Shown here one piece after another: positions 1 to 7,845 of a stretch of 64,000 nt of DNA. Position numbers and translations under genes: made by a program. Position 1 is the first letter of the stretch; the number at the start of each line of letters is the position of its first letter. Source of the stretch: an uncultured Prevotella sp. Its GTDB lineage: Bacteria; Bacteroidota; Bacteroidia; Bacteroidales; Bacteroidaceae. The DNA lies in assembly GCA_902464615.1 (NCBI GenBank), contig CABQKA010000004.1, forward strand, positions 62,001 through 126,000. The letters are read 5' to 3'. The notes under the pieces were generated by a model that was given only the letters and a program-made list of their open reading frames with translations, did not search any database and was not told the origin of the DNA.

Positions 1-652
1 CTGGGTGAGGGTCATCAGCGGCTGCCCGGCGGTCACGTAGTCGCCTTCCTTCACGAGGCAGGACTTGACATAGCCGCAGAGCGGCGCGCGGACAGCTGTT
101 CCGTTGCGGCCTTGGCCGGCTGCCATTGCCTCGTAGGTGATGCGCGCCGTTTCGTAGTCCGCCTCGATGGCCGTGAAGTCCTTTTGGGAAATAATCTGGT
201 CTTGCACGAGACTTTTGGCGCGCTCGTATTCCGCCTGCGCCGCCGCGTAGGCCACGCGGGCTTTTTCTACCGGGTCGCCGTCCTGCATGCGGTCGGTGGC
301 GATAGTGAACACCGTGCTGCCTTGCCGGACGGAAGAGCCTTCCGCATAGCGGCCTGCGAAGCTGACGATGCCCGCCGTGTTGGCGACAAGGGTCGCCTCG
401 TCGCCCGTTGCGGACAGTATCTGCCCGGTCGTGACGATGGCGTCCCGGAACGGGCCGGGCTGGACTGTGGCTGTCTTCACGCCGGCCGCGCGGGCATGCG
501 CGCTGTCAAGGACTATTTCGCCTTCATGCCCGTCAGCCGGTTCGGCGGCGTGTCCCGCCTCCTCGTTTGCAGTAGCATCTTTCCCCTGGTTCTGGCAAGA
601 AAAAGACAGAAGGAGCAGGGTAGCTCCTGCCGCCAGGATGTTTCTTTTCATG
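1..652 (-). CDS. RND efflux periplasmic adaptor lipoprotein (CusB/CzcB-like), C-terminus outside window
   Basis: Membrane-fusion protein that would link an inner-membrane RND pump to an outer-membrane channel. The reverse strand reads MKRNILAAGATLLLL from 652, with a lipobox (SFSC, Cys19) marking an outer- or inner-membrane lipoprotein. It then shows the CzcB/CusB-type opening EGEIVLDSAHARAAGVKTA, a biotinyl-lipoyl-like half (TTGQILSATGDEATLVAN), a short coiled-coil hairpin (AAAQAEYERAKSLV) and the returning lipoyl half (VRAPLCGYVKSCLVKEGDYV). About 217 codons are visible, and the beta-barrel and membrane-proximal domains plus the pump genes lie off the left edge. Substrate (metal or drug) cannot be told from this part. 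The family call is firm; the substrate class is inference. Confidence 0.88.
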
Positions 653-711
653 GATAGGTAGCTTTTATGTGTGTACAAATGTCGGGACCGGCTTTCCGGC
701 ATTCCCGGCTG

Positions 712-719
712 CAAAATTA
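712..719 (-). promoter_or_regulatory. Bacteroidetes-type -7 element for the efflux adaptor gene
   Basis: The minus strand reads TAATTTTG, matching TAnnTTTG, about 60 bases before the adaptor start. No TTTG lies at the expected 19-20 bp distance, so the match rests on the -7 element only. Confidence 0.5.
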
Positions 720-788
720 AAAAGAAGCTTATGCAACCTGTATGCAAACCGCGGTGTCGCGCCGCGACCGGAAAGGCAGCCTGAGGGC

Positions 789-819
789 TTGGCCTATTCC
801 GCGGCTTGTCGTATCTTTG
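789..819 (+). promoter_or_regulatory. Bacteroidetes-type promoter (TTG-N20-TATCTTTG)
   Basis: TTG at 789-791 and TATCTTTG at 812-819, spaced 20 bp, fit the Bacteroidetes -33/-7 promoter. The predicted transcript starts near 825 and gives a short leader to the ATG at 843. Confidence 0.65.
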
Positions 820-842
820 TCCGATCAAACTTGTTTTTCGAA

Positions 843-1796
843 ATGAATGTGATAATCGTCGTGCCGTGCTACAACGAGGAGGCTGTCCTCCGGGAAACGG
901 CCGCCCGTCTGTCCGAAACCGTGAGCGGGGCGGGCTATGCCGGGCAGGTGCGGTTGCTCTTTGTGGACGACGGGAGCAGCGATGCCACGTGGCAGCTCAT
1001 TACGGAACTGGCCGCCTCCAATGCTGGCGTGTACGGATTGAAGTTGGCCCATAACGTCGGCCACCAGCACGCCCTGTGGGCGGGGCTGGAGTGGGCCTCG
1101 CGCCGCGCCGATGCTGTCCTTTCCATCGATGCCGACCTGCAGGACGACGTCGGCGTCATACCCGAAATGTTGGACCGTTTCGCCCAAGGCTGCGACATCG
1201 TTTACGGAGTGCGGCGCAGCCGGGCCACCGATTCGGCCTTCAAGCGATGGTCCGCCCAGTCTTTCTATAAACTGATGCGCGCCATGGGCGCCGACGTCGT
1301 ATATAACCACGCCGACTTCAGGCTCATGAGCCGACGGGCCGTGGCGGCACTGATGGACTATCCGGAGCGCAACCTTTTCCTGCGTGGCATGGTGCGCCTG
1401 CTGGGCTTCCGCCAGTCGGAGGTCTACTATGACCGCCACGAGCGTTTCGCCGGCGAGTCCAAGTACCCGTTCCGCAAGATGCTGGCCTTCGCGCTCGACG
1501 GTATCACCTCGTTCTCCATCCGCCCCTTGCGCTGGATTCTGGCTTTAGGCCTCGTCTTTATGCTTGTGGCCTTCGGAGTCATCGTCTATGCGCTGATAGC
1601 CTATGCCGGCGGCCGGGCCTTGCCCGGATGGACGTCCATGCTGGTGAGCCTGTGGTTCATCGGCGGAGCCATCCTGACGGCGCTGGGCATTATCGGCGAG
1701 TACGTAGGGAAAGTTTACAGCGAGGTGAAGCGTCGCCCGCGCTATATTGTGGAGGAAACCGTCGGGGACGGGGAGGATGCTGTTTCTGAAGCATGA
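843..1796 (+). CDS. GT2 glycosyltransferase, polyprenyl-phosphate sugar synthase type (DPM1/GtrB/ArnC-like)
   Basis: Predicted to transfer a sugar from a nucleotide-sugar onto polyprenyl phosphate at the cytoplasmic face, feeding glycan or lipid modification. The 317-residue protein starts with the GT-A fold MNVIIVVPCYNEE, nucleotide-binding VDDGSSD (about residues 41-47) and the metal motif SIDADLQDD (94-102). Two C-terminal membrane helices follow (roughly 225-250 and 258-285), ending in a basic tail VKRRPRYIVEE, as in GtrB/DPMS-type enzymes. The frame is open upstream, but ATG 843 lies right after a TATCTTTG promoter and is where homology begins. It stands alone between a divergent efflux gene and a convergent DUF308 gene. 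The donor sugar is unknown. Confidence 0.87.
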   Translation: MNVIIVVPCYNEEAVLRETAARLSETVSGAGYAGQVRLLFVDDGSSDATWQLITELAASNAGVYGLKLAHNVGHQHALWAGLEWASRRADAVLSIDADLQDDVGVIPEMLDRFAQGCDIVYGVRRSRATDSAFKRWSAQSFYKLMRAMGADVVYNHADFRLMSRRAVAALMDYPERNLFLRGMVRLLGFRQSEVYYDRHERFAGESKYPFRKMLAFALDGITSFSIRPLRWILALGLVFMLVAFGVIVYALIAYAGGRALPGWTSMLVSLWFIGGAILTALGIIGEYVGKVYSEVKRRPRYIVEETVGDGEDAVSEA

Positions 1797-1830
1797 CTGC
1801 GGCGCAGTCCGGCAGGCGTGATGCGCGGGG

Positions 1831-1887
1831 CACGGGGCTTAGGCGAGTATTTACGGGCCTAAGCCCCGTGTTTCTTTTCCTAAGCCC
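1831..1887. repeat. Intergenic quasi-palindromic element, copy R1
   Basis: CACGGGGCTTAGG (1831-1843) and CCTAAGCCCCGTG (1858-1870) form a 13-bp perfect stem. A third partial unit, CCTAAGCCC, lies at 1879-1887. The right arm is followed by TTTCTTTT, so it could also end rightward transcription. It is one of eight related elements (R1-R8) in the window, here between convergent genes. Confidence 0.7.
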
Positions 1888-1972
1888 AGTTGTGGCCGGC
1901 CTTTTCCGCCGCGGCCGGCGCCGTATGCCGGCCGTAGCGCCGTCTCTTCGCCGGTTGGCCTGCATATACGGC

Positions 1973-2009
1973 ACTGCCCCGCACCGGTATTGGCCCGGTG
2001 CGGGGCAGT
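1973..2009. terminator. 15-bp perfect hairpin between convergent genes
   Basis: ACTGCCCCGCACCGG (1973-1987) pairs fully with CCGGTGCGGGGCAGT (1995-2009) around a 7-nt loop. No T-run follows on either strand, so it may be an atypical terminator or another palindromic repeat. Its sequence does not match the R1-R8 family. Confidence 0.45.
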
Positions 2010-2038
2010 AGGGCTGGGCTACGGGCGGCCCGGACCGT

Positions 2039-2602
2039 TCAGCGCGCGAGGCGCTGGGCCTCGTCTGCGTGTGGGTTGAAACGTTTCATCAGGTAGAGTG
2101 TGCAGAATTCCTGCAGGGCGTAGATGATGAAACCGCAGCCGGTGATGATGACGGGAAGTCCGGCGAGATCCTCCTTGCGGTCACTGATGAAGATGAACAG
2201 TCCGGCGGCGAGCACGAGCGTAGGGACGAGATAGAGCCATCCGCTGGGGCGGATGTGGACACGGCGCATGTCCCAAAGCGTGTAGTACTGCGTGGCGGCA
2301 CCGATGACGAGTACGGCCGCCAGCAGGTACATGAAAGCCCGGATGAAAAGCTCGGGGAAAATGAGCAGAATCAGGCCGAAGAGTATGCTTCCCGCGCCGA
2401 CGATGGGGTAGAGCATGATTTGGCGGCTTTCAGGGTCGCGGCGGAAGTAACTGACCAGGGAGACGCAGCCCGGGATGATGAACAGCACGCCGCTGGCCAT
2501 GACCATCCACAGCGTGATTTGCGTGGAGAAGACGATAAGCACGATGCCCAGCGCGAGTATGCACAGGGCGCGGATGATGACGTTGCGAAAAAGTTTCTTC
2601 AT
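2039..2602 (-). CDS. DUF308 / HdeD-family membrane protein
   Basis: A 187-residue integral membrane protein starting MKKLFRNVIIRALCILALG. About six hydrophobic segments in hairpin pairs (LGIVLIVFS, VMASGVLFIIPGCVSLV, AGSILFGLILLIF, AFMYLLAAVLVIGAA and later ones) match the repeated two-helix layout of the DUF308/HdeD family. HdeD is linked to acid stress in E. coli, but most Bacteroidales members have no assigned role, so I assign none. TACCTTCG on the minus strand at 2637-2644 is one base off the TAnnTTTG promoter element. A terminator separates it from the upstream ugd gene. Confidence 0.8.
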   Translation of the reverse strand: MKKLFRNVIIRALCILALGIVLIVFSTQITLWMVMASGVLFIIPGCVSLVSYFRRDPESRQIMLYPIVGAGSILFGLILLIFPELFIRAFMYLLAAVLVIGAATQYYTLWDMRRVHIRPSGWLYLVPTLVLAAGLFIFISDRKEDLAGLPVIITGCGFIIYALQEFCTLYLMKRFNPHADEAQRLAR

Positions 2603-2658
2603 GGCAGTTGGTTTGATGTATGGAGTTCTTCACGCACGAAGGTAGGGATAAAAAATGA

Positions 2659-2690
2659 AACCGCGGCATGAAGCCGCGGTTTTTTATTTT
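2659..2690 (-). terminator. Terminator after ugd (works on both strands)
   Basis: AACCGCGGC (2659-2667) and GCCGCGGTT (2673-2681) form a 9-bp stem. T-rich tracts flank both sides, on the minus strand TTTCATTTTTTA. It lies just past the ugd stop codon. Confidence 0.8.
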
Positions 2691-4006
2691 CCTGGACGCC
2701 CGATAGAGTAATAGTCGAAACCGGCTTGGGCCATGTCGCTTGGGGCATAGATGTTGCGCCCGTCGAATACGGCCGGATGCCTCATGGAGCGGCGCACCAC
2801 TTCCCACGAGGGCAGGCGGAACTGTTTCCATTCCGTGAGCAGGAGCAGGGCGTCGGCTTCGAGTACGGCATCGTACATGTCGCGCGCATAGGTTACGGCG
2901 TCGCCCAGCCGCCTGCGGCACTCGGCCATCGCCACGGGGTCGAATACGCGCACCGTGCAGCCGGCCTGGAGCAAGCGGTCGATGGTGACCAGCGAGGTGG
3001 CTTCGCGCATGTCGTCTGTCTCGGCCTTGAAGGCAAGCCCCCAGACCGCGATGGTCTTGCCCCTCAGGTCGCCCCCGTAGTATGCCGAGAGCTTGTTGAA
3101 AATGACAGACTTCTGCCGTTCGTTCACTTCCTCTACAGCCCGCAGCACGCGCATGGTGTATCCGTGCTGCTCGGCAGTGCGGATAAGCGCCTTGACGTCC
3201 TTGGGGAAGCAGGAGCCGCCGTAGCCGCAGCCCGGGTAGAGGAACTTCGGGCCGATGCGGGAGTCCGTACCGATGCCTTTGCGCACCATGTTGACGTCCG
3301 CGCCGACAAGCTCGCAGAGGTTGGCAATGTCGTTCATGAACGAGATACGCGTGGCCAGCATGGAGTTGGCCGCGTATTTTATCATCTCTGCGGACGGGAT
3401 GTCCGTGAAGATGACGCGGAAATTATTGAGCATGAAAGGGGCGTAGAGCCGGGTCATGAGGTCGCGTGCGCGCTGGCTTTCCACACCGACGACCACGCGG
3501 TCGGGCGACATGAAGTCCTTTACGGCCGCGCCTTCCTTCAGGAACTCCGGGTTGGAGGCGACGTCGAAATCCAGGTCGAGCCCGCGGCGCTCCAGTTCTT
3601 CGCGGATGGCGGCCTTGACTTTGAGGGCGGTGCCTACGGGGACTGTGCTTTTGGTCACGACAACGAGATAGTGCGTCATGGCTGCACCGATTTCGTGGGC
3701 TACGTTGAGCACGTAGCTCAGGTCGGCGCTTCCGTCCTCGTCCGGCGGCGTCCCGACGGCGCAGAATACGGCTTCCGCGTCGTCAAGGCAGGACGTGAGG
3801 TCTGTGGTGAAGTGCAGGCGGCCTTCGCGGCTGTTGCGGATTACCATTTCTTCGAGCCCCGGCTCATAGATGGGGACGACGCCTTGCCTCAGTTGCTCAA
3901 TCTTGGAACTGTTGATGTCGACACAGGTCACTTCGACGCCCATTTCGGCAAAGCAGGCACCGGAGACGAGGCCTACGTAGCCTGTTCCGACGATGGAGAT
4001 TTTCAT
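2684..4006 (-). CDS. ugd: UDP-glucose 6-dehydrogenase
   Basis: Oxidises UDP-glucose twice with NAD+ to UDP-glucuronate for capsule or exopolysaccharide sugars; cytoplasmic. The 440-residue length is normal. The N-terminal Rossmann motif GTGYVG is at 7-12, the TKSTVPVGT segment near 119-127, and the catalytic cysteine motif GGSCFPKD puts the nucleophile at about Cys266. The C-terminal UDP-binding half (GLAFKAETDDMREA) is intact. It follows secG in the same direction, but a terminator hairpin lies only about 33 bases before its start. I see no TAnnTTTG element in that gap, so its transcription probably depends on read-through. Confidence 0.95.
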   Translation of the reverse strand: MKISIVGTGYVGLVSGACFAEMGVEVTCVDINSSKIEQLRQGVVPIYEPGLEEMVIRNSREGRLHFTTDLTSCLDDAEAVFCAVGTPPDEDGSADLSYVLNVAHEIGAAMTHYLVVVTKSTVPVGTALKVKAAIREELERRGLDLDFDVASNPEFLKEGAAVKDFMSPDRVVVGVESQRARDLMTRLYAPFMLNNFRVIFTDIPSAEMIKYAANSMLATRISFMNDIANLCELVGADVNMVRKGIGTDSRIGPKFLYPGCGYGGSCFPKDVKALIRTAEQHGYTMRVLRAVEEVNERQKSVIFNKLSAYYGGDLRGKTIAVWGLAFKAETDDMREATSLVTIDRLLQAGCTVRVFDPVAMAECRRRLGDAVTYARDMYDAVLEADALLLLTEWKQFRLPSWEVVRRSMRHPAVFDGRNIYAPSDMAQAGFDYYSIGRPGK

Positions 4007-4031
4007 GACGGGTAGCGGGATAAGGGGTGAA

Positions 4032-4067
4032 TAATAAAAAAGAGACGGGAGAGTGTCCTGTCTCTTT
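4032..4067 (-). terminator. Terminator after secG
   Basis: On the minus strand AAAGAGAC and GTCTCTTT (4060-4067 and 4039-4046) form an 8-bp stem followed by TTTTTATTATT. It sits between secG and ugd, which run in the same direction. Confidence 0.7.
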
Positions 4068-4108
4068 CTGTTTTTGCTTTGTGGCCGGACGCGGAATCAG
4101 CATTTGAC

Positions 4109-4444
4109 TTATTGCTGGGCGGGGGCGTTGTTTCCCTGTCCGCTTGCTGCGGCTCCTGCGCCTTGGGGAACAGTCTGCGTCTGCGTAGCCTTAAGGTCGT
4201 CCGTAACGCTTTGCTGCTGCTGCGAGGGCAGGGAGAACACGGAGCATACGCTGAATATGACCAGCAGGGAGGCCAATGTCCATGTGGCTTTCTCAATGAA
4301 GTCCGTAGTCTTACGCACGCCCATGATTTGATTGGACGAGGCAAAACTGGACGCCAGCCCACCGCCTTTGGATTCTTGAATCAGGACGATGAAAGCAAGG
4401 AGGACAGCTACGATCACGGCCAGAATTACGAATAAACTATACAT
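4109..4444 (-). CDS. secG: Preprotein translocase subunit SecG
   Basis: Small membrane partner of SecYE that helps SecA-driven export. The 111 residues begin with helix 1 MYSLFVILAVIVAVLLAFIV, then the conserved LIQESKGGGLASSF loop, and a second helix near residues 55-72 (TWTLASLLVIFSVCSVF). A Gln/Ala-rich cytoplasmic or periplasmic tail (QQQQSVTDD to the end) is common in Bacteroidetes SecG. It overlaps the end of the TPR gene by 8 bases, so the two are co-translated in one operon with lptE and the sigma54 activator. Confidence 0.93.
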   Translation of the reverse strand: MYSLFVILAVIVAVLLAFIVLIQESKGGGLASSFASSNQIMGVRKTTDFIEKATWTLASLLVIFSVCSVFSLPSQQQQSVTDDLKATQTQTVPQGAGAAASGQGNNAPAQQ

Positions 4445-5207
4445 TGCTTTTATTTTGATTATTGATGATCAATTTTTGCAGGAAACGGATTTGGTCTGCA
4501 AAGTAACGATTTTTTTTCGGATAATCCAAGTTTAGCTTGCGGATAATTTCCAAGGCCTTTTCGTAACGGCCCTGACGGACGTAGATTTTTGCCAGGGTCT
4601 CGGTGAAGAAGTCCTCTTCGGCCGGGGCGGCGGCTGTGTCGTCGTCTGCCGGTGGAAGATGTTCCGGCGTTTCTTGCAGGACGATGCGTTCCGGCTGGTT
4701 CTCGATGAAATCGTTGATGAGGTTTTCGCTTCGCTGGCTGCGTTCGTCCCCGGTTGGCTGCGGTTTCTCCTCCGGCTCTATGTCGTCCATTTGCAAGAGG
4801 AAGGCAACGTAGTCTTGGGTGGCGTCGGCGGCGGTGAGCTTGCGGCGGGGCGCCGGGGCTTCTTCCTGGGGCGTGTTCTCCCGGAGAAATTCGTCGATGA
4901 GCAGTTGGGTGCGTTCGGCTGCATTCCTTGCGACGGGGCGGGAGGCTTGTCTGGTTTTTTCAGGCCTCAGTTCGTAGTGGCGGCTTTCTATGGCCTGAAA
5001 CAGTACTTTACGATCGGGTATGAGGAAAGTGGCCCGTTTCAGTTCATCGCCAAACGAAGCCTCGTGCAGCTGATAGAGGTTTTGCAGGAGTAGTAGCCGC
5101 GCTGCCTGAAAATACGGGTAGCGCGCTACGAGTCCTTGAAGCTCGCGGAGCGTGTCTTGGTCCAGGTGTTCTGGATGCCCGATGAGTTCTGCGATGGTAT
5201 TTGGCAT
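4437..5207 (-). CDS. TPR-like protein conserved between lptE and secG
   Basis: A 256-residue soluble protein without a signal peptide. The N-terminal part (LQGLVARYPYFQAARLLLLQNLYQL, roughly 24-48) and the C-terminal part (AKIYVRQGRYEKALEIIRKLNLDYPKKN, about 205-232) look like helical tetratricopeptide repeats. Between them lies an acidic, Pro/Glu-rich, probably disordered linker. Its exact role is unknown; TPRs suggest protein binding. Its place in the operon between LptE and SecG suggests an envelope-biogenesis role, which is inference. It overlaps secG by 8 bases. Confidence 0.72.
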   Translation of the reverse strand: MPNTIAELIGHPEHLDQDTLRELQGLVARYPYFQAARLLLLQNLYQLHEASFGDELKRATFLIPDRKVLFQAIESRHYELRPEKTRQASRPVARNAAERTQLLIDEFLRENTPQEEAPAPRRKLTAADATQDYVAFLLQMDDIEPEEKPQPTGDERSQRSENLINDFIENQPERIVLQETPEHLPPADDDTAAAPAEEDFFTETLAKIYVRQGRYEKALEIIRKLNLDYPKKNRYFADQIRFLQKLIINNQNKSNV

Positions 5208-5251
5208 AAAGTGTGTCCGTAGGGTATGGTTTTCGCGCTTGGGGAATGGTT

Positions 5252-5788
5252 TTACCAGTCGGCCACGGTGGCGTTAAAGATTTGCTCCGTGATGTCGCGG
5301 ATCATCTCGGTGACCAAATCCTCCTGCACGCTGGTCAGCTGCATCGTAGCGTCGTATTGTGAAGTTGCTGAAAACTGCCGTTCCCAACTTTCGTTGGTCT
5401 TGTTGTTGTTAAAGCGGATGTTCACAGTCATTTTCAGCTGTACTTGCGCGGACAGACCGTCTGAGGAGATGCTTTTATTGAACTGGTCGTAGCCGGTGAT
5501 TTCTCCCGCTATTTGCAGGTCGCCGCCGCGTTTCACGAGTTTCAGCCGTGTCTGGTTGGCATAGAGGTCTTGCAGCTCGTTGTTGAACATAGCCTCCATC
5601 GGTGCCCAGCCATAGGGGGCGCGGTTGGCGATGTTGTCTATCTGTATGGTTTTAATGATGTCGTAATTGATGGAAGTTCCCGTAAATTTATAGCTGACGG
5701 TGCAGGCAGCCAGCGCAAGGCAGGCAAGCCATCCGGCAATGAGAGGGCTGTGGCGCCGCAGGCGTGGTGTCAGTTTATCCCAGTTCAT
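5252..5788 (-). CDS. lptE: LptE-family LPS-assembly lipoprotein
   Basis: LptE plugs the outer-membrane LptD barrel and assists LPS insertion. This 178-residue protein has an uncleaved-looking basic start (MNWDKLTPRLRRH), a hydrophobic stretch and a lipobox LAAC, giving a lipidated Cys at about residue 29. The mature part has the Bacteroidetes LptE pattern: YKFTGTSINYDIIKTI, an NNELQDLY segment, and a late Q-rich helix ending in ITEQIFNATVADW. The start overlaps the end of the sigma54 activator gene by 14 bases. Bacteroidetes LptE is divergent from the E. coli protein, so the name rests on family pattern and context. Confidence 0.8.
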   Translation of the reverse strand: MNWDKLTPRLRRHSPLIAGWLACLALAACTVSYKFTGTSINYDIIKTIQIDNIANRAPYGWAPMEAMFNNELQDLYANQTRLKLVKRGGDLQIAGEITGYDQFNKSISSDGLSAQVQLKMTVNIRFNNNKTNESWERQFSATSQYDATMQLTSVQEDLVTEMIRDITEQIFNATVADW

Positions 5789-7022
5789 ATTCTTTTATTT
5801 TCCGGTAGAGCGTGCGCTCTGATATGCCCAATTGTTCGGCGGTCTGGCGCCGGTTGCCGTTGTTGCGGGCCAAGGCTTGGCGTACGACGTCTTTTTCCAG
5901 TTCTTCGAGCGAGGGCGGACTTGCCGTGTTTGTGCTTTTGGGCAGTGTGTCGACAGGTTTGATTTCTTCGGCCTCCTGTATGGGCGGCACCTCTTCCGGG
6001 ACGATGTGTTCCGCTTTGTAGGCTGTGTCGGGCTCTTTCCATAGTGCGAGGAGCTTGCTTTCGCTGTGTTCGTCCCCGTTTCCGCCGGGCTGCGGCCGTC
6101 CGCATACGATGCGCTTCAGCTCGCTTACGTCGCGTCTCAGGTCGAAAAGTATCTGGTAGAGGATTTCCCGCTCATTTTCAAAGCTGGCCGATTCTTTGGG
6201 CTTGTCGAGGGCGACGAGCTGGTCGTGTCTTTTGATTTCGGGCAAATAGCGGCGGAGGATTTCCGGGGTGATGACGCGCTCTTCGGAGGTGACGGACATG
6301 TTTTCGGCCACATTCTTGAGTTGGCGGACGTTGCCCGGCCACGGGTAGGCCGTCAGAATCCGGCTGGCCGTGTCGTCCAGGCGGATGGGCGGCATTTTGT
6401 ATTTTTCGCTCATTTCGAGGGCGAATTTGCGGAAGAGCAGCAGCGCGTCTTCTCCACGTTCGCGCAGGGCGGGGACGGAGATGGAGACGGAGTTGAGCCG
6501 GTAGTACAGGTCTTCGCGGAACTTTCCTTCGCCGATGGCCTTTTCCATGTTGACGTTGGTGGCGGCGACAATGCGCACGTCGGTCTTGTGGATTTCGCTG
6601 GCACCCACGGGGATGTATTCTCCCGTTTCGAGCACGCGCAGAAGGCGTGCCTGCGTGGAGAGGGGCAATTCGCCTACTTCGTCGAGGAAGAGGGTTCCGC
6701 CGTTGGCCACGGCAAAGTAGCCTTCCCGCCGTTCCACCGCACCTGTGAACGCGCCTTTTTCGTGGCCGAAGAGTTCGGAGTCGATGGTGCCTTCGGGGAT
6801 TGCCCCGCAGTTTACGGCAAAGTATTTCTTGTTTTTGCGTAGGCTGTGGTCATGGATAATGCGCGGAAAGACTTCCTTCCCCACGCCGTTTTCGCCTGTG
6901 ACCAGTACGGAGAGGTCCACCGGGGCTATTTTTAACGCAATGTCCAGTGCGCGGTCCAGCGCTTCGCAGTTGCCCACGATGCCGTAACGAAGTTTGATGC
7001 GTTGTAAATATGAAGCGTCCAT
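5775..7022 (-). CDS. Sigma54-dependent activator (AAA+ with Fis-type HTH, no N-terminal sensor)
   Basis: Bacterial enhancer-binding protein that opens sigma54-RNA polymerase promoters using ATP. Only about 15 residues precede the AAA+ domain, so there is no receiver, GAF or PAS sensor, as in PspF. Walker A GENGVGKE is at about 43-50, the sigma54-contact loop GAFTGA at about 90-95, and Walker B LFLDEVGE near 111-118. The C-terminus carries a Fis-type helix-turn-helix (RRQTAEQLGISERTLYRKI). The frame extends to a TTG at 7037, but I chose ATG 7022 behind a GGAGAG-like sequence. It heads the lptE-TPR-secG operon. A possible target in this window is the groESL sigma54-type promoter, which is inference. 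Confidence 0.92.
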   Translation of the reverse strand: MDASYLQRIKLRYGIVGNCEALDRALDIALKIAPVDLSVLVTGENGVGKEVFPRIIHDHSLRKNKKYFAVNCGAIPEGTIDSELFGHEKGAFTGAVERREGYFAVANGGTLFLDEVGELPLSTQARLLRVLETGEYIPVGASEIHKTDVRIVAATNVNMEKAIGEGKFREDLYYRLNSVSISVPALRERGEDALLLFRKFALEMSEKYKMPPIRLDDTASRILTAYPWPGNVRQLKNVAENMSVTSEERVITPEILRRYLPEIKRHDQLVALDKPKESASFENEREILYQILFDLRRDVSELKRIVCGRPQPGGNGDEHSESKLLALWKEPDTAYKAEHIVPEEVPPIQEAEEIKPVDTLPKSTNTASPPSLEELEKDVVRQALARNNGNRRQTAEQLGISERTLYRKIKEYELG

Positions 7023-7050
7023 GAGGTTTCTCTCCAATGAGATTTACCCG

Positions 7051-7058
7051 CAAAGGTA
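7051..7058 (-). promoter_or_regulatory. Bacteroidetes-type -7 element for the sigma54-activator operon
   Basis: The minus strand reads TACCTTTG, an exact TAnnTTTG match, about 29 bases before ATG 7022. Confidence 0.6.
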
Positions 7059-7084
7059 CGGATAAAATGCGAAAAACGGCTGAA

Positions 7085-7112
7085 CGGGCTGGCAAAATAG
7101 TTTGCCAGCCCG
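7085..7112. terminator. 12-bp perfect hairpin upstream of the sigma54-activator gene
   Basis: CGGGCTGGCAAA (7085-7096) and TTTGCCAGCCCG (7101-7112) pair around loop ATAG. CTTTTG follows on the plus strand, and on the minus strand TTCAGCCGTTTTTC. It may stop leftward transcripts from the small lipoprotein gene before the activator promoter. Confidence 0.6.
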
Positions 7113-7130
7113 CTTTTGTGTCCGCTCCGC

Positions 7131-7195
7131 GCGGGCCTTAGCCTCGTACTTACGGGCCTTAGCCTCCTTGCAAGGGGACTAAGGCCCGTGCCCGC
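7131..7195. repeat. Intergenic quasi-palindromic element, copy R2
   Basis: ACGGGCCTTAG (7152-7162) and CTAAGGCCCGT (7179-7189) are exact inverted copies, with a second inner stem CTCCTTG/CAAGGGG. A further unit GCGGGCCTTAGCC starts at 7131. Same family as R1 and R3-R8, here between two leftward genes. Confidence 0.7.
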
Positions 7196-7235
7196 TCTGC
7201 CAGGCGGAGGCGGCTGCGCCACTTGCCGTGTACAC

Positions 7236-7268
7236 AAAAAAACCTGCGAACGCGATGTCCACAGGTTT
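7236..7268 (-). terminator. Terminator after the small lipoprotein gene
   Basis: On the minus strand AAACCTG (7268-7262) and CAGGTTT (7246-7240) form a stem followed by TTTTTG. Confidence 0.6.
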
Positions 7269-7338
7269 CAATTCTCTCTAATGTTCACGCTGCGTAGCGT
7301 GGTTAAGCTGGGGGAACAAATCCCTCATCTGAGGCTGT

Positions 7339-7551
7339 TCAAGCGTTTACGCTGTCAGCAGCAGCTTCGGTAGCTACGGAGTCAGCCGTAGTGCTCAGAG
7401 AGTCACCGCTCAAGCTGTCGGAAGCAGGAGCCTCAACCATCTGGGAGTCTACGCTTGCAGAATCAGCGTTAGCACCGGCATTTTCCTTGTTACCGCAAGA
7501 TGCGAAAGAAATAGCAGCCATAGCTACGAACATGAAAACTAACTTTTTCAT
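7339..7551 (-). CDS. Small Ser/Asp/Ala-rich lipoprotein
   Basis: A 70-residue precursor: basic start MKKLVFMFVAMAAISF, lipobox FASC with lipidated Cys at residue 19, then a low-complexity mature part rich in Ala, Asp and Ser with repeated DS units (ADSASVDS, ASDSLSGDS, TADSVA). No fold or enzyme motif is visible; it resembles the small lipoproteins common in Bacteroidales, whose function is unknown. It has the best-matching promoter in the window (7602-7632) and its own terminator, so it is probably a strongly expressed single gene. Confidence 0.75.
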   Translation of the reverse strand: MKKLVFMFVAMAAISFASCGNKENAGANADSASVDSQMVEAPASDSLSGDSLSTTADSVATEAAADSVNA

Positions 7552-7601
7552 TTTGTCTTTTAGCTTTTAGTTAAACAATCAATTGCTTTATTAAAACGGT
7601 G

Positions 7602-7632
7602 CAAAGGTACGGACTTTTTCATTCCATGCAAA
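7602..7632 (-). promoter_or_regulatory. Full Bacteroidetes promoter (TTTG-N19-TACCTTTG)
   Basis: On the minus strand TTTG (7632-7629) is followed after exactly 19 bp by TACCTTTG (7609-7602), both perfect consensus elements. It drives the small lipoprotein gene with a leader of about 45 bases. Confidence 0.8.
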
Positions 7633-7755
7633 TATTTCCTCTTTTTTTTTTCTACTTTTCTCGGATTTTTAACGCGATGATTTCTTATAGTCTTGATTAT
7701 CAGGTGAAGCCGTAAAAAAGTTTTTTGCACATCCGGCAAAGTCTGCCGAATGTCG

Positions 7756-7763
7756 TAACTTTG
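7756..7763 (+). promoter_or_regulatory. Bacteroidetes-type -7 element upstream of mtaB
   Basis: TAACTTTG matches TAnnTTTG, about 80 bases before the mtaB start. No TTTG at the standard spacing. Confidence 0.5.
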
Positions 7764-7845
7764 TAGCGGCTTCGGGAATCGGATTTTGCACAGAACGGCC
7801 TGTTTTGCGATATGTTTGCCGGCTGGCTGAAACTTGTTGCTGAAA

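Noticed and set aside
1973..2009. 15-bp palindrome as a ninth member of the repeat family
   Set aside because: Its sequence (CTGCCCCGCACCGG) lacks the TAAG core of R1-R8.
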